64,000 bases of DNA from Lachnospiraceae bacterium (lineage in GTDB: Bacteria; Bacillota; Clostridia; Lachnospirales; Lachnospiraceae), in NCBI GenBank assembly GCA_022793065.1, contig JAAWCE010000059.1:39911-103910 (forward strand). The letters are read 5' to 3'. Below the pieces are notes generated by a model. The model searched no databases. It had not been told where the DNA came from and was given only the letters and a program-made list of their open reading frames with translations. Positions within the stretch are counted from its first letter, which is position 1; every line of letters begins with the position of its first letter. The position numbers and the translations under genes were made by a program. Of the stretch, positions 11,401-20,586 are shown piece by piece.

Positions 11401-14400
11401 TCCGTAACCCATTTGTGAAGGGCTTGACCTTCCGTTATGTCCATATCTTCCGCTTTGATACAGAAGGTCTTCTTGTTCTGGGTATTATTCACAAACACTA
11501 CGGAGAAATCTTTTTTATCCGGTGACGCCAATGTCAGATAACCAGCATTGCCATCAATTCCGGCTGTTGCATGTTCATTACTTGTTCCTGCAAAGGCACC
11601 CTGGGTACTCTGGGAAATCGCTCTCCAGATACCCGTATTATTCTCGTCTTCCCATCCCATTTTCGCAAATTTAGCGAAATGCTCCAACATATACAACGCG
11701 GGATCATAATGAATATATCCGCTCCAGGGGTCCCTGGCGCTGAGCAATTCCTTATGGCCGTACTGAATACCTTCATAGAAGGACCCGATAGCCGGCTGGA
11801 AAATATAATGAGTACGTCTGGAAGATGCAAAAGCTGTAATAAAGCTGTCCATCAATGCCAGAGGGCTTTGATAGCCGCCGATGGATTCATAGCCGTACTC
11901 TGAGGTTTTGGTCTCCTGCAGTTCAGTGTATCCGAAGGTTGCACATCCCTCGCTGTACCAGACTTCCTTGTCATCCACATCCGCCATTGCAACATAGTCA
12001 TCTGTTGCGTTGGTACGATAATGGAATCCGATAATGTCTACCGCCTCATACAACTCTTCATCTGCGCGCATGTGAGGTACAATATTCAGGCTCTTATTCT
12101 CATCCGATGCAATAATTCTGATATTGTGGTACGCATCTTTTGCCGCCTGATCCATATAAGCGGGGAACTGATCTTCTTTTAAAATTCTCTGCTTATACCA
12201 CTTAATAAATGCGTCGTTGGGATTGCCTGTTTCGTTGGTATCCGGATTTACAAAATCAACCACATAACCATATTTTTCATAGGCGTCAAATATGGTTTCA
12301 CGATACCACACATACATGGCTTCCCAGCCTTCTTCCGTATTGCTGCCAAAGCCTGCATCTGCGACCCAGCTAGGATATCCCCATCTCAAAATGCTGACTT
12401 TTACATTGGGATTGATTTTCTTGGCATCCGCTGCCATAACAAATCCCGGTGAACGGGAAGCGTCTGCTTCTTCGTCTGCGGAACGCATGGTACAAGCTTC
12501 CGCACCGGTGGAATTGTTGCCGTCATTTCCCATTTCCATCTTAATATGGGTAAACAAAGGATAGTCTCCGCCAAAGAGGTATTCCATCATCTCCCAATAC
12601 TGATCGGGCGTTTCTGCCTTATAGTCCAAAAGCAGATTGCTGGTGCTGTTGCCGTTAAGCATGCCGAAGCCCTTATAGGTGAGACCGTTTACATTCTGAG
12701 CCGCCGCTTCCACATCACTGCCCTTGATAACTACATTTTCAGGGTTTCTCTCAGCCTTTACTGCTGCAATGACTTTATTCAAGTTTACTGCCTGAGCGTC
12801 GATTTCAGACTGTTTTTCACTGTTTAACACATTTTTAGCCGCTTCCAGGGCTGCAGTCAGCTCTTCCGAAGGACCTTCTGCCAAAAGCGCTTCCGCCTCC
12901 GCAATGGCCTTTTCCAATACCATCACATTCATGGGTGGATTTTCTTTCTGCCACTTACGCCATAAAGTTTCCGCACAAGCCGTTTCCTCATCCAGAACGC
13001 TTCCAAATACAACAACATTGTCATATTGTCCTTTGGGCATATAGCTGGTGTTAAAGGACCTTCCCAGCATGGCTGTCAGACCCTCCATCTCGCTGAGTTT
13101 AAATCCAACATCCGCTACTTCTCCGGCCTTCTTACCGTTTGCATAAATGACAACGGAACCGTTTCCGCCATCCTTCTCCTGGTATGTCATGGCCATACAG
13201 TTCCAGGCAAACGCCTCGATTCCTGTCAGGTCCACAAGGTTATTGCTGAGACCACCAGCATTTCCGCCATAACCAAACTGGTTGGACAGCGTCAAAAGCC
13301 GTAACGCATTTTCTGTCTCGCCCGCTTTGCCAATGGTCAAGACAACTTTCTTTCTGCCGTCCCCATCATCAAAATCTTCTACACGGTTCACATCCACCAG
13401 TACCGTAAATTCTGTGGTCTTAAACAGCGTTTCCGCATCATTTATTGTAGCATGATACTGGTTCTGATTATTCCAATCGCTGGTGACATTTATGATATTA
13501 TCAAATCCTGTGGCCTCTGATATTGTTGTCCCTTCCGCAAGGGTAACTCCATCATTGTCCTCTAAAGGCTGATCATAACCCTGAGGCAATTTATCCGTAG
13601 GACGAGTGGGTTCCGTTCCCGGCACATAATCACCGTCGCGTACCACTGCCAACCAGCTAATGACCGGCCCCTGCCCTCCGGTTGCGGTAACCGAAAACGT
13701 AACCAGTTGTTCTTCCGGCACCATAAATGTATAGCTCTTATACTGTACTTGTCCGCCGTCCTGTCTGGGCAGAGAAGCATACGTTTTCCCATCTGCATCC
13801 CCAATGGTCAGGCTTAAGTCCATGGTCCTGTCCTGTCCGCCCCACCACTCTTTATGAGCTGTGGTAATGGTATACTGACCTGCCGGGAGCGTAAAATTAT
13901 AAGAAAGTTTATCACCTGCTTCATTGTTTCCATAGAGTCCTGTGGCGTCCTTATCCGCCGCAGTAGTTTCATCACTGCCCTTCACATTAGCTTCTCCCAC
14001 CAGGCCCCAGGTATTGGCATCTGTTTTCTTCTGGTCATAACTCTCGTTGAGCAGCCCTTCTCCTACCAAAGCCTTTACCGCCTCATAAGGCGCGCTGACA
14101 GTACCTTCATCAAAATTAAAGGAATCAATGAAATATACCAGATCCTTCGGTACTACTTCCACCGTATACTCCACATCGGCGCTGTCCTTTACCTTAACGG
14201 TCTGATATGCTGTTGCAAAAGTCTCTTCCGTCACTCCTTCCGCCCAGGTAACACCCTCAACCTGTGGGATTTCTCCCACGTATGTAGCAATATGATTTTC
14301 CGCTTCGGCTATCACGGAAGGCGCGTCATTTACAGCCGGCACAGACGGCGTACCCTGAACCTGCCCGTCTCCCGGCAACGTCTGAGGTGCATCCGTATTT

Positions 14401-14834
14401 TGCGCACTGCCAGGGGTTTCCTGGGGTGTCTCTGTGCTCTGTACATCCCCCGGTGTCTCTTGGGGCACATTTGTGTTCTGTACATCTTCCGGCGCATTTG
14501 TGTTCTCTCCGTCTGCCGGCGCCTTCGTTTCCTCTTCCGGCTTTACCTCTGTTGAATTCCCCGGCTCTTTGTCCGTGATGTTCTGATCATTGTCCAAAGC
14601 GCCATTTGTGCTATTTTCCTCCGGCGGCTGTAACTCTCCGCCGTCAGTTTCCCCCGCTCCGTTTTCCGTCTGGGTTAAGTCACCCAAATTTTCCTCATTT
14701 CCGGCTTCCGGGGTCATGAGATTCTGCTCCACATCCGCAACCTCTGCGGCATAAGCCATTCGTGACGGCGCCACGGAAGTCGCCAGCATTGCGGCTGACA
14801 GAACCAGACTCAAAATCTGATGTCTTTTTCTCAT
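8427..14834 (-). CDS. Giant cell-surface GH59 beta-galactosidase-family enzyme with (STEP)n stalk and C-terminal membrane anchor
   Basis: Predicted 2,135 aa. I chose the ATG at 14834 (MRKRHQIL) because it matches the paralogue's signal peptide; an in-frame ATG at 14885 lacks a ribosome binding site. Order: signal peptide, Pro/Thr-rich spacer, FIDS jelly-roll (about 240-410), LamG-like (440-650), GH59 (about 710-1200), GALC-like lectin domain (1210-1410), jelly-roll, Ig-like, second FIDT jelly-roll (1640-1810), 22 STEP/SAEP repeats, a small beta domain, an acidic stretch and one transmembrane helix followed by ARRKEEE. Catalytic residues are probably Glu868 (DTNETG) and Glu962 (WYSEGC), 94 apart as in the paralogue. 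An SPKT motif precedes the helix by some 35 residues, too far for a normal sortase signal, so simple membrane tethering is likely. The GH59 family is known for beta-galactosidase and galactocerebrosidase activity; the natural substrate here is unknown. Confidence 0.88.
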   Translation of the reverse strand: MRKRHQILSLVLSAAMLATSVAPSRMAYAAEVADVEQNLMTPEAGNEENLGDLTQTENGAGETDGGELQPPEENSTNGALDNDQNITDKEPGNSTEVKPEEETKAPADGENTNAPEDVQNTNVPQETPGDVQSTETPQETPGSAQNTDAPQTLPGDGQVQGTPSVPAVNDAPSVIAEAENHIATYVGEIPQVEGVTWAEGVTEETFATAYQTVKVKDSADVEYTVEVVPKDLVYFIDSFNFDEGTVSAPYEAVKALVGEGLLNESYDQKKTDANTWGLVGEANVKGSDETTAADKDATGLYGNNEAGDKLSYNFTLPAGQYTITTAHKEWWGGQDRTMDLSLTIGDADGKTYASLPRQDGGQVQYKSYTFMVPEEQLVTFSVTATGGQGPVISWLAVVRDGDYVPGTEPTRPTDKLPQGYDQPLEDNDGVTLAEGTTISEATGFDNIINVTSDWNNQNQYHATINDAETLFKTTEFTVLVDVNRVEDFDDGDGRKKVVLTIGKAGETENALRLLTLSNQFGYGGNAGGLSNNLVDLTGIEAFAWNCMAMTYQEKDGGNGSVVIYANGKKAGEVADVGFKLSEMEGLTAMLGRSFNTSYMPKGQYDNVVVFGSVLDEETACAETLWRKWQKENPPMNVMVLEKAIAEAEALLAEGPSEELTAALEAAKNVLNSEKQSEIDAQAVNLNKVIAAVKAERNPENVVIKGSDVEAAAQNVNGLTYKGFGMLNGNSTSNLLLDYKAETPDQYWEMMEYLFGGDYPLFTHIKMEMGNDGNNSTGAEACTMRSADEEADASRSPGFVMAADAKKINPNVKVSILRWGYPSWVADAGFGSNTEEGWEAMYVWYRETIFDAYEKYGYVVDFVNPDTNETGNPNDAFIKWYKQRILKEDQFPAYMDQAAKDAYHNIRIIASDENKSLNIVPHMRADEELYEAVDIIGFHYRTNATDDYVAMADVDDKEVWYSEGCATFGYTELQETKTSEYGYESIGGYQSPLALMDSFITAFASSRRTHYIFQPAIGSFYEGIQYGHKELLSARDPWSGYIHYDPALYMLEHFAKFAKMGWEDENNTGIWRAISQSTQGAFAGTSNEHATAGIDGNAGYLTLASPDKKDFSVVFVNNTQNKKTFCIKAEDMDITEGQALHKWVTETNSYLQDGGEITYENGGWVVSIPAYSVVTATTLDTVPERTPKERIHNEERTVLDTGATGRGNDTTDDILYADDFNYADEPKMKQYNAVTQTETEVSYMEARGNEPRYMLDTHGAWVVEDNRLKQELGRSVSQWNGGDPSTIVGDFRWMDYSAEIKVQIPEGDENVWAGLGIRSQTGMNWNNSGYTLRIYGAGKWELYRVGTKVADGKVDASADGSYTLFLMGLGDTVTAMINEQVVAAYNDANPMLSGRVKLSSGWNQVYFDDLVVKKVEGGIPYALSMVDGQDESVSYEGKWVIDNPGAGSADDWYRTISKGSEGASFSFDVYGDGFSIMGSNSSSVKLDVYVDGELKAENAALKAVPKRYEAYTLSGLGLKDHNVKVVVKEGTLTLDALFGLGEREAADPNAVAQVVTKLDAIEIATEQSEQIMDKLPDEVTVLTYGGEEKVFPVKWVLDKNALVENMFGSAVISGTVEGAKNAAGLDVIVSVPVNLIVSENTVYYIDTVTAFGSGDAKIDTTESFELVKGLLGDKLLNQAYDQLKEETNSWGLVDKDAGTRVANGTADPMDTGIYGCYNQKGETLSYDLTLPAGEYTLYSAHREWWSQTRPMSTSLTVDGATQAAGNINLSGSSGDLINVVSFKVEKEGVVTYTITAEGTQAPVISWLAVVQKTEDPEPSTEPSTEPSTEPSTEPSTEPSTEPSTEPSTEPSTEPSTEPSTEPSTEPSTEPSAEPSTEPSTEPSTEPSAEPSTEPSTEPSTEPSTEPTPDDIVVNGDKNVVTDVKVDGDTKFTTEDNQDVSSDIVIRAEIASNPSQAVKDMVERLIAESGSAKVHVIYYDIKAYESDTNRVVKLANGSVKLKFAYSEGHSSKDELIVLHNTEQVPVEKEEDCFWITATGFSPYTIIYRTVEEADGDEDDDDESASDDSGQDKATSPKTYDYSGFERILPSDGSASMAAAMDMQKDSTSTIWLIIAAILCGSSAVVFGILAARRKEEE
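9124..9391 (-). repeat. 12-bp tandem coding repeat encoding (STEP)22
   Basis: About 22 copies of a 12-bp unit encode Ser-Thr-Glu-Pro, with two SAEP variants. It lies between the last jelly-roll and the C-terminal domain and probably forms an extended stalk lifting the enzyme off the cell surface. The repeat makes open frames on the opposite strand that are not genes. Confidence 0.95.
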
Positions 14835-14958
14835 TCTCCTCTTGTTTCTCCTTTCCATTATTCTATTTTGTGAATTCGCTGCCATTGCAATACAAGTAAA
14901 TTACACTCTATTACACGGCAGTAAACCCACTCCTACTAATAAAATAATTGACATGTTT

Positions 14959-15012
14959 ACTATAATCGGAATTTCGCTAAGAATCCATGTATTTAACCTA
15001 AATATCATGTCT
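14959..15012 (-). promoter_or_regulatory. Promoter and probable AraC-type operator of the tethered GH59 gene
   Basis: Minus-strand -35 TGGATT (14982-14987) and -10 TATAGT (14959-14964), 17-bp spacer. Two ACATGRWWTT half-sites stand 20 bp apart, the proximal one overlapping the -35. Identity with the promoter of the paralogue is much higher than in the surrounding intergenic DNA. An independent promoter here fits the terminator placed just upstream at 15101-15142. Confidence 0.7.
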
Positions 15013-15100
15013 TTTTTATCCAATTTTACAAAAAAAATTTTTAATCAGCATATATATTTTTCCAATCTTATGTAATTTTTTTAGATAATAGAAGAAACTC

Positions 15101-15142
15101 AAAAAAGAAGGCCGCCGCACTCAAATGCGGCAGCCCTCTTTT
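15101..15142 (-). terminator. Rho-independent terminator after the GH88 gene
   Basis: On the minus strand a GC-rich stem (GAGGGCTGCCGCA with TGCGGCGGCCTTC) and TTTGAG loop is followed by TTTTTT. It lies about 50 nt past the GH88 stop and separates the transporter-GH88 operon from the GH59 genes. Confidence 0.85.
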
Positions 15143-15188
15143 ACCATTTCTTGCTTTGTGAAGACACTTTTCACTTCATATTACTATT

Positions 15189-16355
15189 TTACCAATACAG
15201 TTCCCATTCCTTATCCATTCTGGTTAATGCTTCCATGTAAAAATAATCTCCCCATAGATTACACTCATCCACTCCGTAATGATTACAAGTGTTATAAGGA
15301 GAATGGTTGGAATAGGTACTGTGCAGCACCAGTCCGTTTGAACTCTCCATATCCTTTACCGCATAATGGTCATACAGGGCTTTTACCAATTGACGGGCAA
15401 TCTTTTTGTAATATCCTTGTTCCTCCGGCTTCAGATACTTTACCATTTCCAGTATACCGCAGGCGGCAATGGACGCAGAAGAAGAATCTCTTGGCTGGTC
15501 GTCGCCGTCTGTAAATTCCAAATCCCAGAACGGCACCATATCTTCCGGTAAATGCGTCAGGAAATATTCGGTCACACGTTTAAACAATGTGATATATTCC
15601 TCCCGCCCGGTATATTTATAAGCCAATGCCATCCCATATACACCCCATGCCTGACCTCTGGCCCAGGCAGAACCATCCCGATACCCCTGACAGGTAGCCC
15701 CATGGTCAGGCGCTCCTGTTTCCATGTCAAAGAAAAAGGTATGCCAGGTGGAAGCATCTTCCCGAATTACATTTGCCACCGCCGTATGAATATGTTTCTC
15801 TGCAATTTCCCGGTATTTCGCATCCCCTGTCTCCTCCGATGCCCAGTAGAGTAAGGGTAGATTTAACAAACAGTCGATTATCAGCCGATAATTCTCAGGC
15901 GCATCCATAGGCCCCCATGCCTGGATAAACTCTCCTATGGGATGATACCGTCTGATGAGCTGATCCGCCGCCAATATTGCGGCTTTCCTGCCCTCACTGC
16001 TGCCAATCAATTTATATCCGGCCACACAGGACGGTGAATACAAAAATCCCATATCATGGTGATCCACCGCAATCTTGTTTTCAATACGTTCAAGAAAACT
16101 GTGTATCTGCGTCTCTCCGGCGGCTTTCAGCCTTTCATCCCCTGAAAATTCATAGGCAAGCCAAATTTCCCCCGTCCAAAAACCACAGGTCCAATCGTCA
16201 TTTTCCACTGGTTGATAAAATCCGCCTTCACTGTACGCCTTTTGAAACTTATCGGTAAACTGAGGCAAATTATTTAAAATCTGCCTGTTACAGAATGTAA
16301 GCGCGTCTTTGATTTCTTCCGCATTTATTTCCGGCTTATTTTCAAATGTGATCAT
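15189..16355 (-). CDS. ugl: Unsaturated glucuronyl hydrolase, GH88 family
   Basis: 388 aa, normal length for the family, no signal peptide, hence cytoplasmic. It hydrolyses the 4,5-unsaturated uronic acid left at the non-reducing end of lyase-generated oligosaccharides. Family landmarks are the DDWTCGFWTG segment, HHDMGF with Asp101, and the DCLLNLPLLYWAS segment with Asp161; these match the two catalytic aspartates (Asp88 and Asp149 in the Bacillus enzyme). The closing GVDECNLWGDYFYMEAL segment is also typical. It is the last gene of the ABC transporter operon and would act on imported oligosaccharides. No polysaccharide lyase is in the window. Glycosaminoglycan disaccharides are the best-known substrates; uronate-capped arabinogalactan fragments are the alternative suggested by the neighbouring galactan-type enzymes. 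Confidence 0.9.
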   Translation of the reverse strand: MITFENKPEINAEEIKDALTFCNRQILNNLPQFTDKFQKAYSEGGFYQPVENDDWTCGFWTGEIWLAYEFSGDERLKAAGETQIHSFLERIENKIAVDHHDMGFLYSPSCVAGYKLIGSSEGRKAAILAADQLIRRYHPIGEFIQAWGPMDAPENYRLIIDCLLNLPLLYWASEETGDAKYREIAEKHIHTAVANVIREDASTWHTFFFDMETGAPDHGATCQGYRDGSAWARGQAWGVYGMALAYKYTGREEYITLFKRVTEYFLTHLPEDMVPFWDLEFTDGDDQPRDSSSASIAACGILEMVKYLKPEEQGYYKKIARQLVKALYDHYAVKDMESSNGLVLHSTYSNHSPYNTCNHYGVDECNLWGDYFYMEALTRMDKEWELYW

Positions 16356-16374
16356 AATATTATATTTCTCCTAT

Positions 16375-16473
16375 TTTAAGTCGCTGCGCAACGGCACTAA
16401 AGGGTGCGGTTCTTTCAGCTAAACATTTTTTATAAATGGATTGACATTTCTTAGCTGGATTATTCCAGTTCCG
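16375..16473 (-). repeat. Intergenic repeat mosaic: blocks A and B plus truncated C
   Basis: Block A (16375-16406, containing TAAGTCGCTGCGCAACGGC) and block B (16441-16462, TTGACATTTCTTAGCTGGA) recur at 30579-30635. The first 12 bases of block C (ATTCCAGTTCCG) follow directly. The mosaic fills the gap between the second permease and the GH88 gene and ends right at the GH88 ribosome binding site (AATAGGAGA). Confidence 0.8.
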
Positions 16474-16496
16474 CTTCCCATATGTACTCTCTCATT

Positions 16497-17336
16497 TTAT
16501 CCTTTCAGACCAGTGGATGCAACCCCTTCCACAAAATATTTTTGCAGACATAGGAACACAATTAACACCGGAATTAACGATAGCACGGACCCAGCCATGA
16601 TCAGTCCGTAATCTGATGAATACTGACTGATAAACATTTTTAATCCTAACTGAATTGTTTTCTTATCCTGGGATTTTAAATAAATCAAAGGCCCAAGGTA
16701 GTCATTCCATGTATTTACAAAAGTGAAAATTGTCAGCGTAGACAATGATGGTTTTGACAACGGCAGCATTATTTTTGCGTAAATTTTATACTCATTCATA
16801 CCGTCTATTCGAGCCGCCTCACACAGGTCGTCGGGAATACCTTCGTAAAACTGTTTCATCATGAACACGCCGAAAGCCGAAAATGCCTGCAGACAAATGA
16901 TCGCCAAAAGCTTATCATTTAACCCCATTTTCCTCATCATAATAAACTGAGGCACCATGTATACCTGCCAGGGCATGGCTATGGTGGCAATATATGCCAG
17001 GAACAATCCGTTTTTGTGACGGAAATGCAGTTTTGCAAAAGAATATGCGGCAAAACTACTGGTCAAAAGCTGCAAAAATGTTACTACAATGGTCAGATAT
17101 ATGGTGTTGCCAACAAATGTCCCAAAAGGGATTTTCGTCCAGATATTTTGATAATTGCTAAATCTGGGATTTTCGGGAATCCATACGAAAGGGGACATCT
17201 GAAACACTTCCCTGTCACTTTTAATAGATGCGGACAACATCCACAAGAAGGGAATAATCATGACAAGGGCTATTATGATCAAAATGATGTACACCATTAC
17301 TTTTCCCGCAACGGCTTTTTTATGTGCTGATTTCAT
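16497..17336 (-). CDS. CUT1 carbohydrate ABC transporter permease, MalG/LacG type
   Basis: 279 aa with about six transmembrane helices. The cytoplasmic EAA loop is clear (EAARIDGMNEYKIYAKIMLPL) and contacts an ATPase that is not encoded in this window, so a shared MsmK-type ATPase is likely. The start follows AGGAGG with a 5-nt gap. It pairs with the MalF-type permease and the binding lipoprotein upstream. The 250-bp gap from the previous permease is filled by two tandem 111-bp repeats, unusual inside an operon that needs balanced subunits. Confidence 0.92.
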   Translation of the reverse strand: MKSAHKKAVAGKVMVYIILIIIALVMIIPFLWMLSASIKSDREVFQMSPFVWIPENPRFSNYQNIWTKIPFGTFVGNTIYLTIVVTFLQLLTSSFAAYSFAKLHFRHKNGLFLAYIATIAMPWQVYMVPQFIMMRKMGLNDKLLAIICLQAFSAFGVFMMKQFYEGIPDDLCEAARIDGMNEYKIYAKIMLPLSKPSLSTLTIFTFVNTWNDYLGPLIYLKSQDKKTIQLGLKMFISQYSSDYGLIMAGSVLSLIPVLIVFLCLQKYFVEGVASTGLKG

Positions 17337-17347
17337 CCTTTCCTCCT

Positions 17348-17569
17348 ATTCCAGTTCCGTCTCTTCTCTACAGCGCCCTAACCAGGTAAGAAAATTTCAT
17401 CTGCAAAGTACGCAGCTTAAATTTCCTTCCAGGCGCTTCCGTTCCGAGACTGTTTTTTATTCCAGTTCCGTCTCTTCTTTACAGCGCCCTTTTCAGGGAA
17501 GAAAATTTCATCTGCAAAGTACGCAGCTTAAATTTCCTTCCGGGCGCTTCCGTTCCGAGACTGTTTTTT
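17348..17569 (-). repeat. Two tandem 111-bp copies of intergenic repeat C
   Basis: Copies span 17348-17458 and 17459-17569, with a third copy at 30459-30568. Each starts ATTCCAGTTCCGTCTC, ends GAGACTGTTTTT, and carries internal complementary arms (AGCGCCC with GGGCGCT, GGAAGAAAATTT with AAATTTCCTTCC), so each can fold into one long hairpin. In both places the repeat abuts the AATAGGAGG ribosome binding site of the downstream gene. The function is unknown; a small mobile palindromic element or a 5' UTR structure would both fit. Confidence 0.85.
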
Positions 17570-17585
17570 GTATTAAATTATATTT

Positions 17586-18650
17586 TTATGCTCTTTCTCT
17601 CCTCGCCTGTCCGCGGAACTGTATGATTGTAACTATAAGCACCATAAGGAACAGAACCATTGCAACAGCACTGGAATATCCCAGATCCCAATCAATAAAT
17701 GCTTTCTGGTAGATATAATATACCAATACCGTAGCGGAGGTCGTAAGTTCGCCGCTGCCGCCTCCTGCCAACATAACAGCCACATCATACACCTTGAAAC
17801 AGTTAATGGTAAGCATAACCACTACGAAAAATGTGGTGGAACTTAACTGGGGCCATGTCACATAACGGAATTTCTGCCAGGTATTGGCGCCGTCCAGGCC
17901 GGCCGCCTCATACAACTCCGCATTAATTCCCTGCAGACCTGCCAGGTATATTACCATGTAATATCCCATATATTTCCATACGCTGAATAATATCATGGAC
18001 AACAATACCAGACTGCCGGTAAACCACTGAGGAAGATTTTCCTGAGGAACATGAAAAACATTATACAAAATATTGTTGATAGGTCCCTTGGAAGGATGGA
18101 ACAGCATCTTCCAGACTGCCGTAATGGCAACCAAAGACGCTACATATGGGAAAAAGGCAAGTGTTCTGAAAATCCCCCTGCCCACTACTTTCTGATTCAG
18201 AACAATGGCAAGCGCCAGAGATGCAATCATTGTAAGCGGCACTGTGCCCACGCAATAAATTATCGTATTTTTTAAGGCAGCCTTAAAAAATACATCATCT
18301 GCCAATCTTGTAAAATTACCAATGCCCTCCCACTGAATGGGGTTACTGCCATCCCACTTCATAAACGCCAGGGCAAATGCAAATATAATAGGAATCAATG
18401 TAAATACGCAGAAGCCAATGAAATTTGGTGCGATAAAAGAGTATGCCACCAAATCCCTTTTCGTTTCACGGCTCAACAATTTACCCGACTTTAATGTATC
18501 TATCTTTCTGTTATATTCTCCGATCTCCGCAATCATTTTGCGCTTCTTCTTGATATCTGCTTCCGTTCTGACGGCTGAGATCAATGCGGTCAGCTCTGTT
18601 TGCAGCGAAGCTATTTTTTCCGCCTTTTGGGCTTCATCCATTTTTGCCAT
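17586..18650 (-). CDS. CUT1 carbohydrate ABC transporter permease, MalF/LacF type, with N-terminal extension
   Basis: 354 aa. Six transmembrane helices begin near residue 70, and the EAA loop reads EAAGLDGANTWQKFRYVTWPQL. The first 65 residues are charged and probably helical (MAKMDEAQKAEKIASLQTEL onward), an extension not typical of MalF-type subunits of this length. The start has AGGAGAG 7 nt upstream. The 180-bp gap to the binding-protein gene holds two short inverted repeats (around 18685-18728 and 18796-18824) that could reduce read-through, which would explain higher binding-protein expression. Confidence 0.92.
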   Translation of the reverse strand: MAKMDEAQKAEKIASLQTELTALISAVRTEADIKKKRKMIAEIGEYNRKIDTLKSGKLLSRETKRDLVAYSFIAPNFIGFCVFTLIPIIFAFALAFMKWDGSNPIQWEGIGNFTRLADDVFFKAALKNTIIYCVGTVPLTMIASLALAIVLNQKVVGRGIFRTLAFFPYVASLVAITAVWKMLFHPSKGPINNILYNVFHVPQENLPQWFTGSLVLLSMILFSVWKYMGYYMVIYLAGLQGINAELYEAAGLDGANTWQKFRYVTWPQLSSTTFFVVVMLTINCFKVYDVAVMLAGGGSGELTTSATVLVYYIYQKAFIDWDLGYSSAVAMVLFLMVLIVTIIQFRGQARRERA

Positions 18651-18830
18651 GAGGTCTCTCCTTTCTTACGCCCAGCCCCATCGGTAAGCAGCCCCCCATA
18701 TGGTCCGGGTTCCCCGATACTTACCGAACACAATATGCCGGACAACATATTGCTCTTCTCTTTTTTCCAACCGCCAAAACAAAGGCAGTCAGGAAATGAG
18801 GGACCGCATTACACGATCCCTCCGCTTCTG

Positions 18831-20237
18831 TTATTTTGCTAACACCTTAGAAATTTCCGTATTCATCGCCTCAATGCCTTCATCAATGGACATGGTGCCT
18901 TCCATGATGCTGCCATGATAAGAATCAAGAATCGAATTGATTTCGGATACATTAGGTGCATAAGGTACTTCCAGATACAGATTGGATACGTTCAATGCCT
19001 CTTTGCTGGCTTCATCCTCAGGGAATCCCTCCAGGCCGGTAATCAAATTCATAACCGTATCTGTCATAATTGCCGGGAAGTTACCGCTGGATGCCATCAC
19101 TGCCGCGCCTTCTTCTCCGCTGACCCATTTCACGAATTCCCATGCTGCGTCAGGAGTATCGGATGCCTTTGTCACGGACAGACCGGTAATTGTACCCAGT
19201 GTAGAACCTGCTTCCACGCCTTCCGCATGAGGATACTTTACAATGCCCCAGTTTCCGCACAGGCTGCTGTCATATTCTCCTGTCTGCAGATTGGTTATCA
19301 TGGTTGCGATAAACCAGGAACCCATATTCAACATAGCTACGTCGCCGCCGGAAAATGCTGCGGAATAATGCAAACCTTCTGTCTTCAGATCTGTGTACTT
19401 TCTTGCAACCCCGTCAGCTTCCTGCTTCAGAATCATTTCATAGTAAGGCTTGAAGAAGGAATACTCACCATCCAGAATAGAATGTTGTCCGTCCAAAACG
19501 CCGAACAACTGAACCGCACTTCTCCAGGTATGATAATGTGCGCCGTAAACCTGGCTGCCGAAAGTGGTATCTGTCATCTTCCTTGCCAATGCGTCGTACT
19601 CTTCAAATGTCATATCGTTGGTAGGATATTCCACATTCTTTGCATCAAACAAATCCTTATTGTAGAACAACACCCAGAAGTCATTTCTGAAAGGCAGTTC
19701 ATACAATTTTCCGTCCACCAATACCTGGTCCGTAGCGCCTGCATACTGGCTTAAGTCCACATTGTCATTTTTGATGTAATCATCCAGAGGAATAATCGCA
19801 TTCTTCTGAACCAATGTTGCATAACCAGGAACATCCTTGATGGTTACCACGTCGAAATCAGAACCGTCGCCGGACAATTCGGTTGCAAGTACCGTCATGT
19901 AATCCGTAGACCCAAGGTCAACCATTTCCACTGTCACGCCTTCGTGGGAAGCCTCATATGCCTCCTTAATATCTTTCCAGTACTGTGTGGTCTCCTGATC
20001 CCAGATTGCCCACTTCAGAACGGTACCTTCTCCGGATGCGCTGCCCGAAGACTGTGTTGCGCTGCTGCTCTGTGTGGTACTCTGACTGCTGCTCTGAGAA
20101 CTGCTGCTTTGCTGCGAGCTGCTTCCCTGGCTGTCGCCTGACGCACTGCTGTTTCCCTGAGGCTCGCTGCCGCAGCCTGCAAGCACAGTGGATAACATTG
20201 CCGATGCCAGCAATACGCTTAAAACTTTCTTTTTCAT
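18831..20237 (-). CDS. Sugar ABC transporter substrate-binding lipoprotein (CUT1, family 1)
   Basis: 468 aa from the ATG at 20237, which has GGAGG 8 nt upstream; an ATG 21 nt further up lacks this. A lipobox LSTVLAGC is followed by a Ser/Gln-rich linker of about 55 residues and a family-1 solute-binding fold (WAIWDQETTQYWKDIKEAYE, later PYAPNVSEINSILD). It captures oligosaccharides outside the membrane for the two permeases downstream. As first gene of the operon it lies next to the divergent sensor-regulator pair, the usual layout of Gram-positive glycan-utilisation loci. Confidence 0.92.
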   Translation of the reverse strand: MKKKVLSVLLASAMLSTVLAGCGSEPQGNSSASGDSQGSSSQQSSSSQSSSQSTTQSSSATQSSGSASGEGTVLKWAIWDQETTQYWKDIKEAYEASHEGVTVEMVDLGSTDYMTVLATELSGDGSDFDVVTIKDVPGYATLVQKNAIIPLDDYIKNDNVDLSQYAGATDQVLVDGKLYELPFRNDFWVLFYNKDLFDAKNVEYPTNDMTFEEYDALARKMTDTTFGSQVYGAHYHTWRSAVQLFGVLDGQHSILDGEYSFFKPYYEMILKQEADGVARKYTDLKTEGLHYSAAFSGGDVAMLNMGSWFIATMITNLQTGEYDSSLCGNWGIVKYPHAEGVEAGSTLGTITGLSVTKASDTPDAAWEFVKWVSGEEGAAVMASSGNFPAIMTDTVMNLITGLEGFPEDEASKEALNVSNLYLEVPYAPNVSEINSILDSYHGSIMEGTMSIDEGIEAMNTEISKVLAK

Positions 20238-20586
20238 TTTCTTATCCTCCATTCCCATTTCGCATCCGCCCTATTCATATCCTTCCGAATATCCTACGGC
20301 AGACACCTTTTTCCGTTCAACCATCGTCCTATATGATATTATGTAACAAAACTGGACTATATGCTTGAACTACATATAGTATAACGTCCCAATGCCATTG
20401 CATAAATGGAAAAAATTTATATTTTATTTATAATTTGTCTCAATATTTTGATTCCCCTTTCCTGATATGTATTTTTTTATACTAAAATGTATTATCTTAT
20501 TCTCTTTTCATTTTATCTCCTATCACCGCCAAAAATGTGATAAAATATATGTCGATGACTGCAAAACCAAACGTCAGGAGGTGCAT
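20238..20586. promoter_or_regulatory. Divergent control region between transporter operon and two-component system
   Basis: A 349-bp gap without a gene. On the minus strand a TATACT -10 (around 20377) precedes a 5' UTR of more than 100 nt for the binding-protein gene; no good -35 stands 17 bp upstream. The region at 20400-20470 is AT-rich. I did not find the ACATGRWWTT direct repeat seen at the GH59 promoters. AGGAGG at 20576-20581 serves the kinase start. Confidence 0.5.

Noticed and set aside
20467..20586. Extended N-terminus of the sensor kinase from the ATG at 20467
   Set aside because: AT-rich segment lies in the promoter region; AGGAGG is placed for the ATG at 20587.
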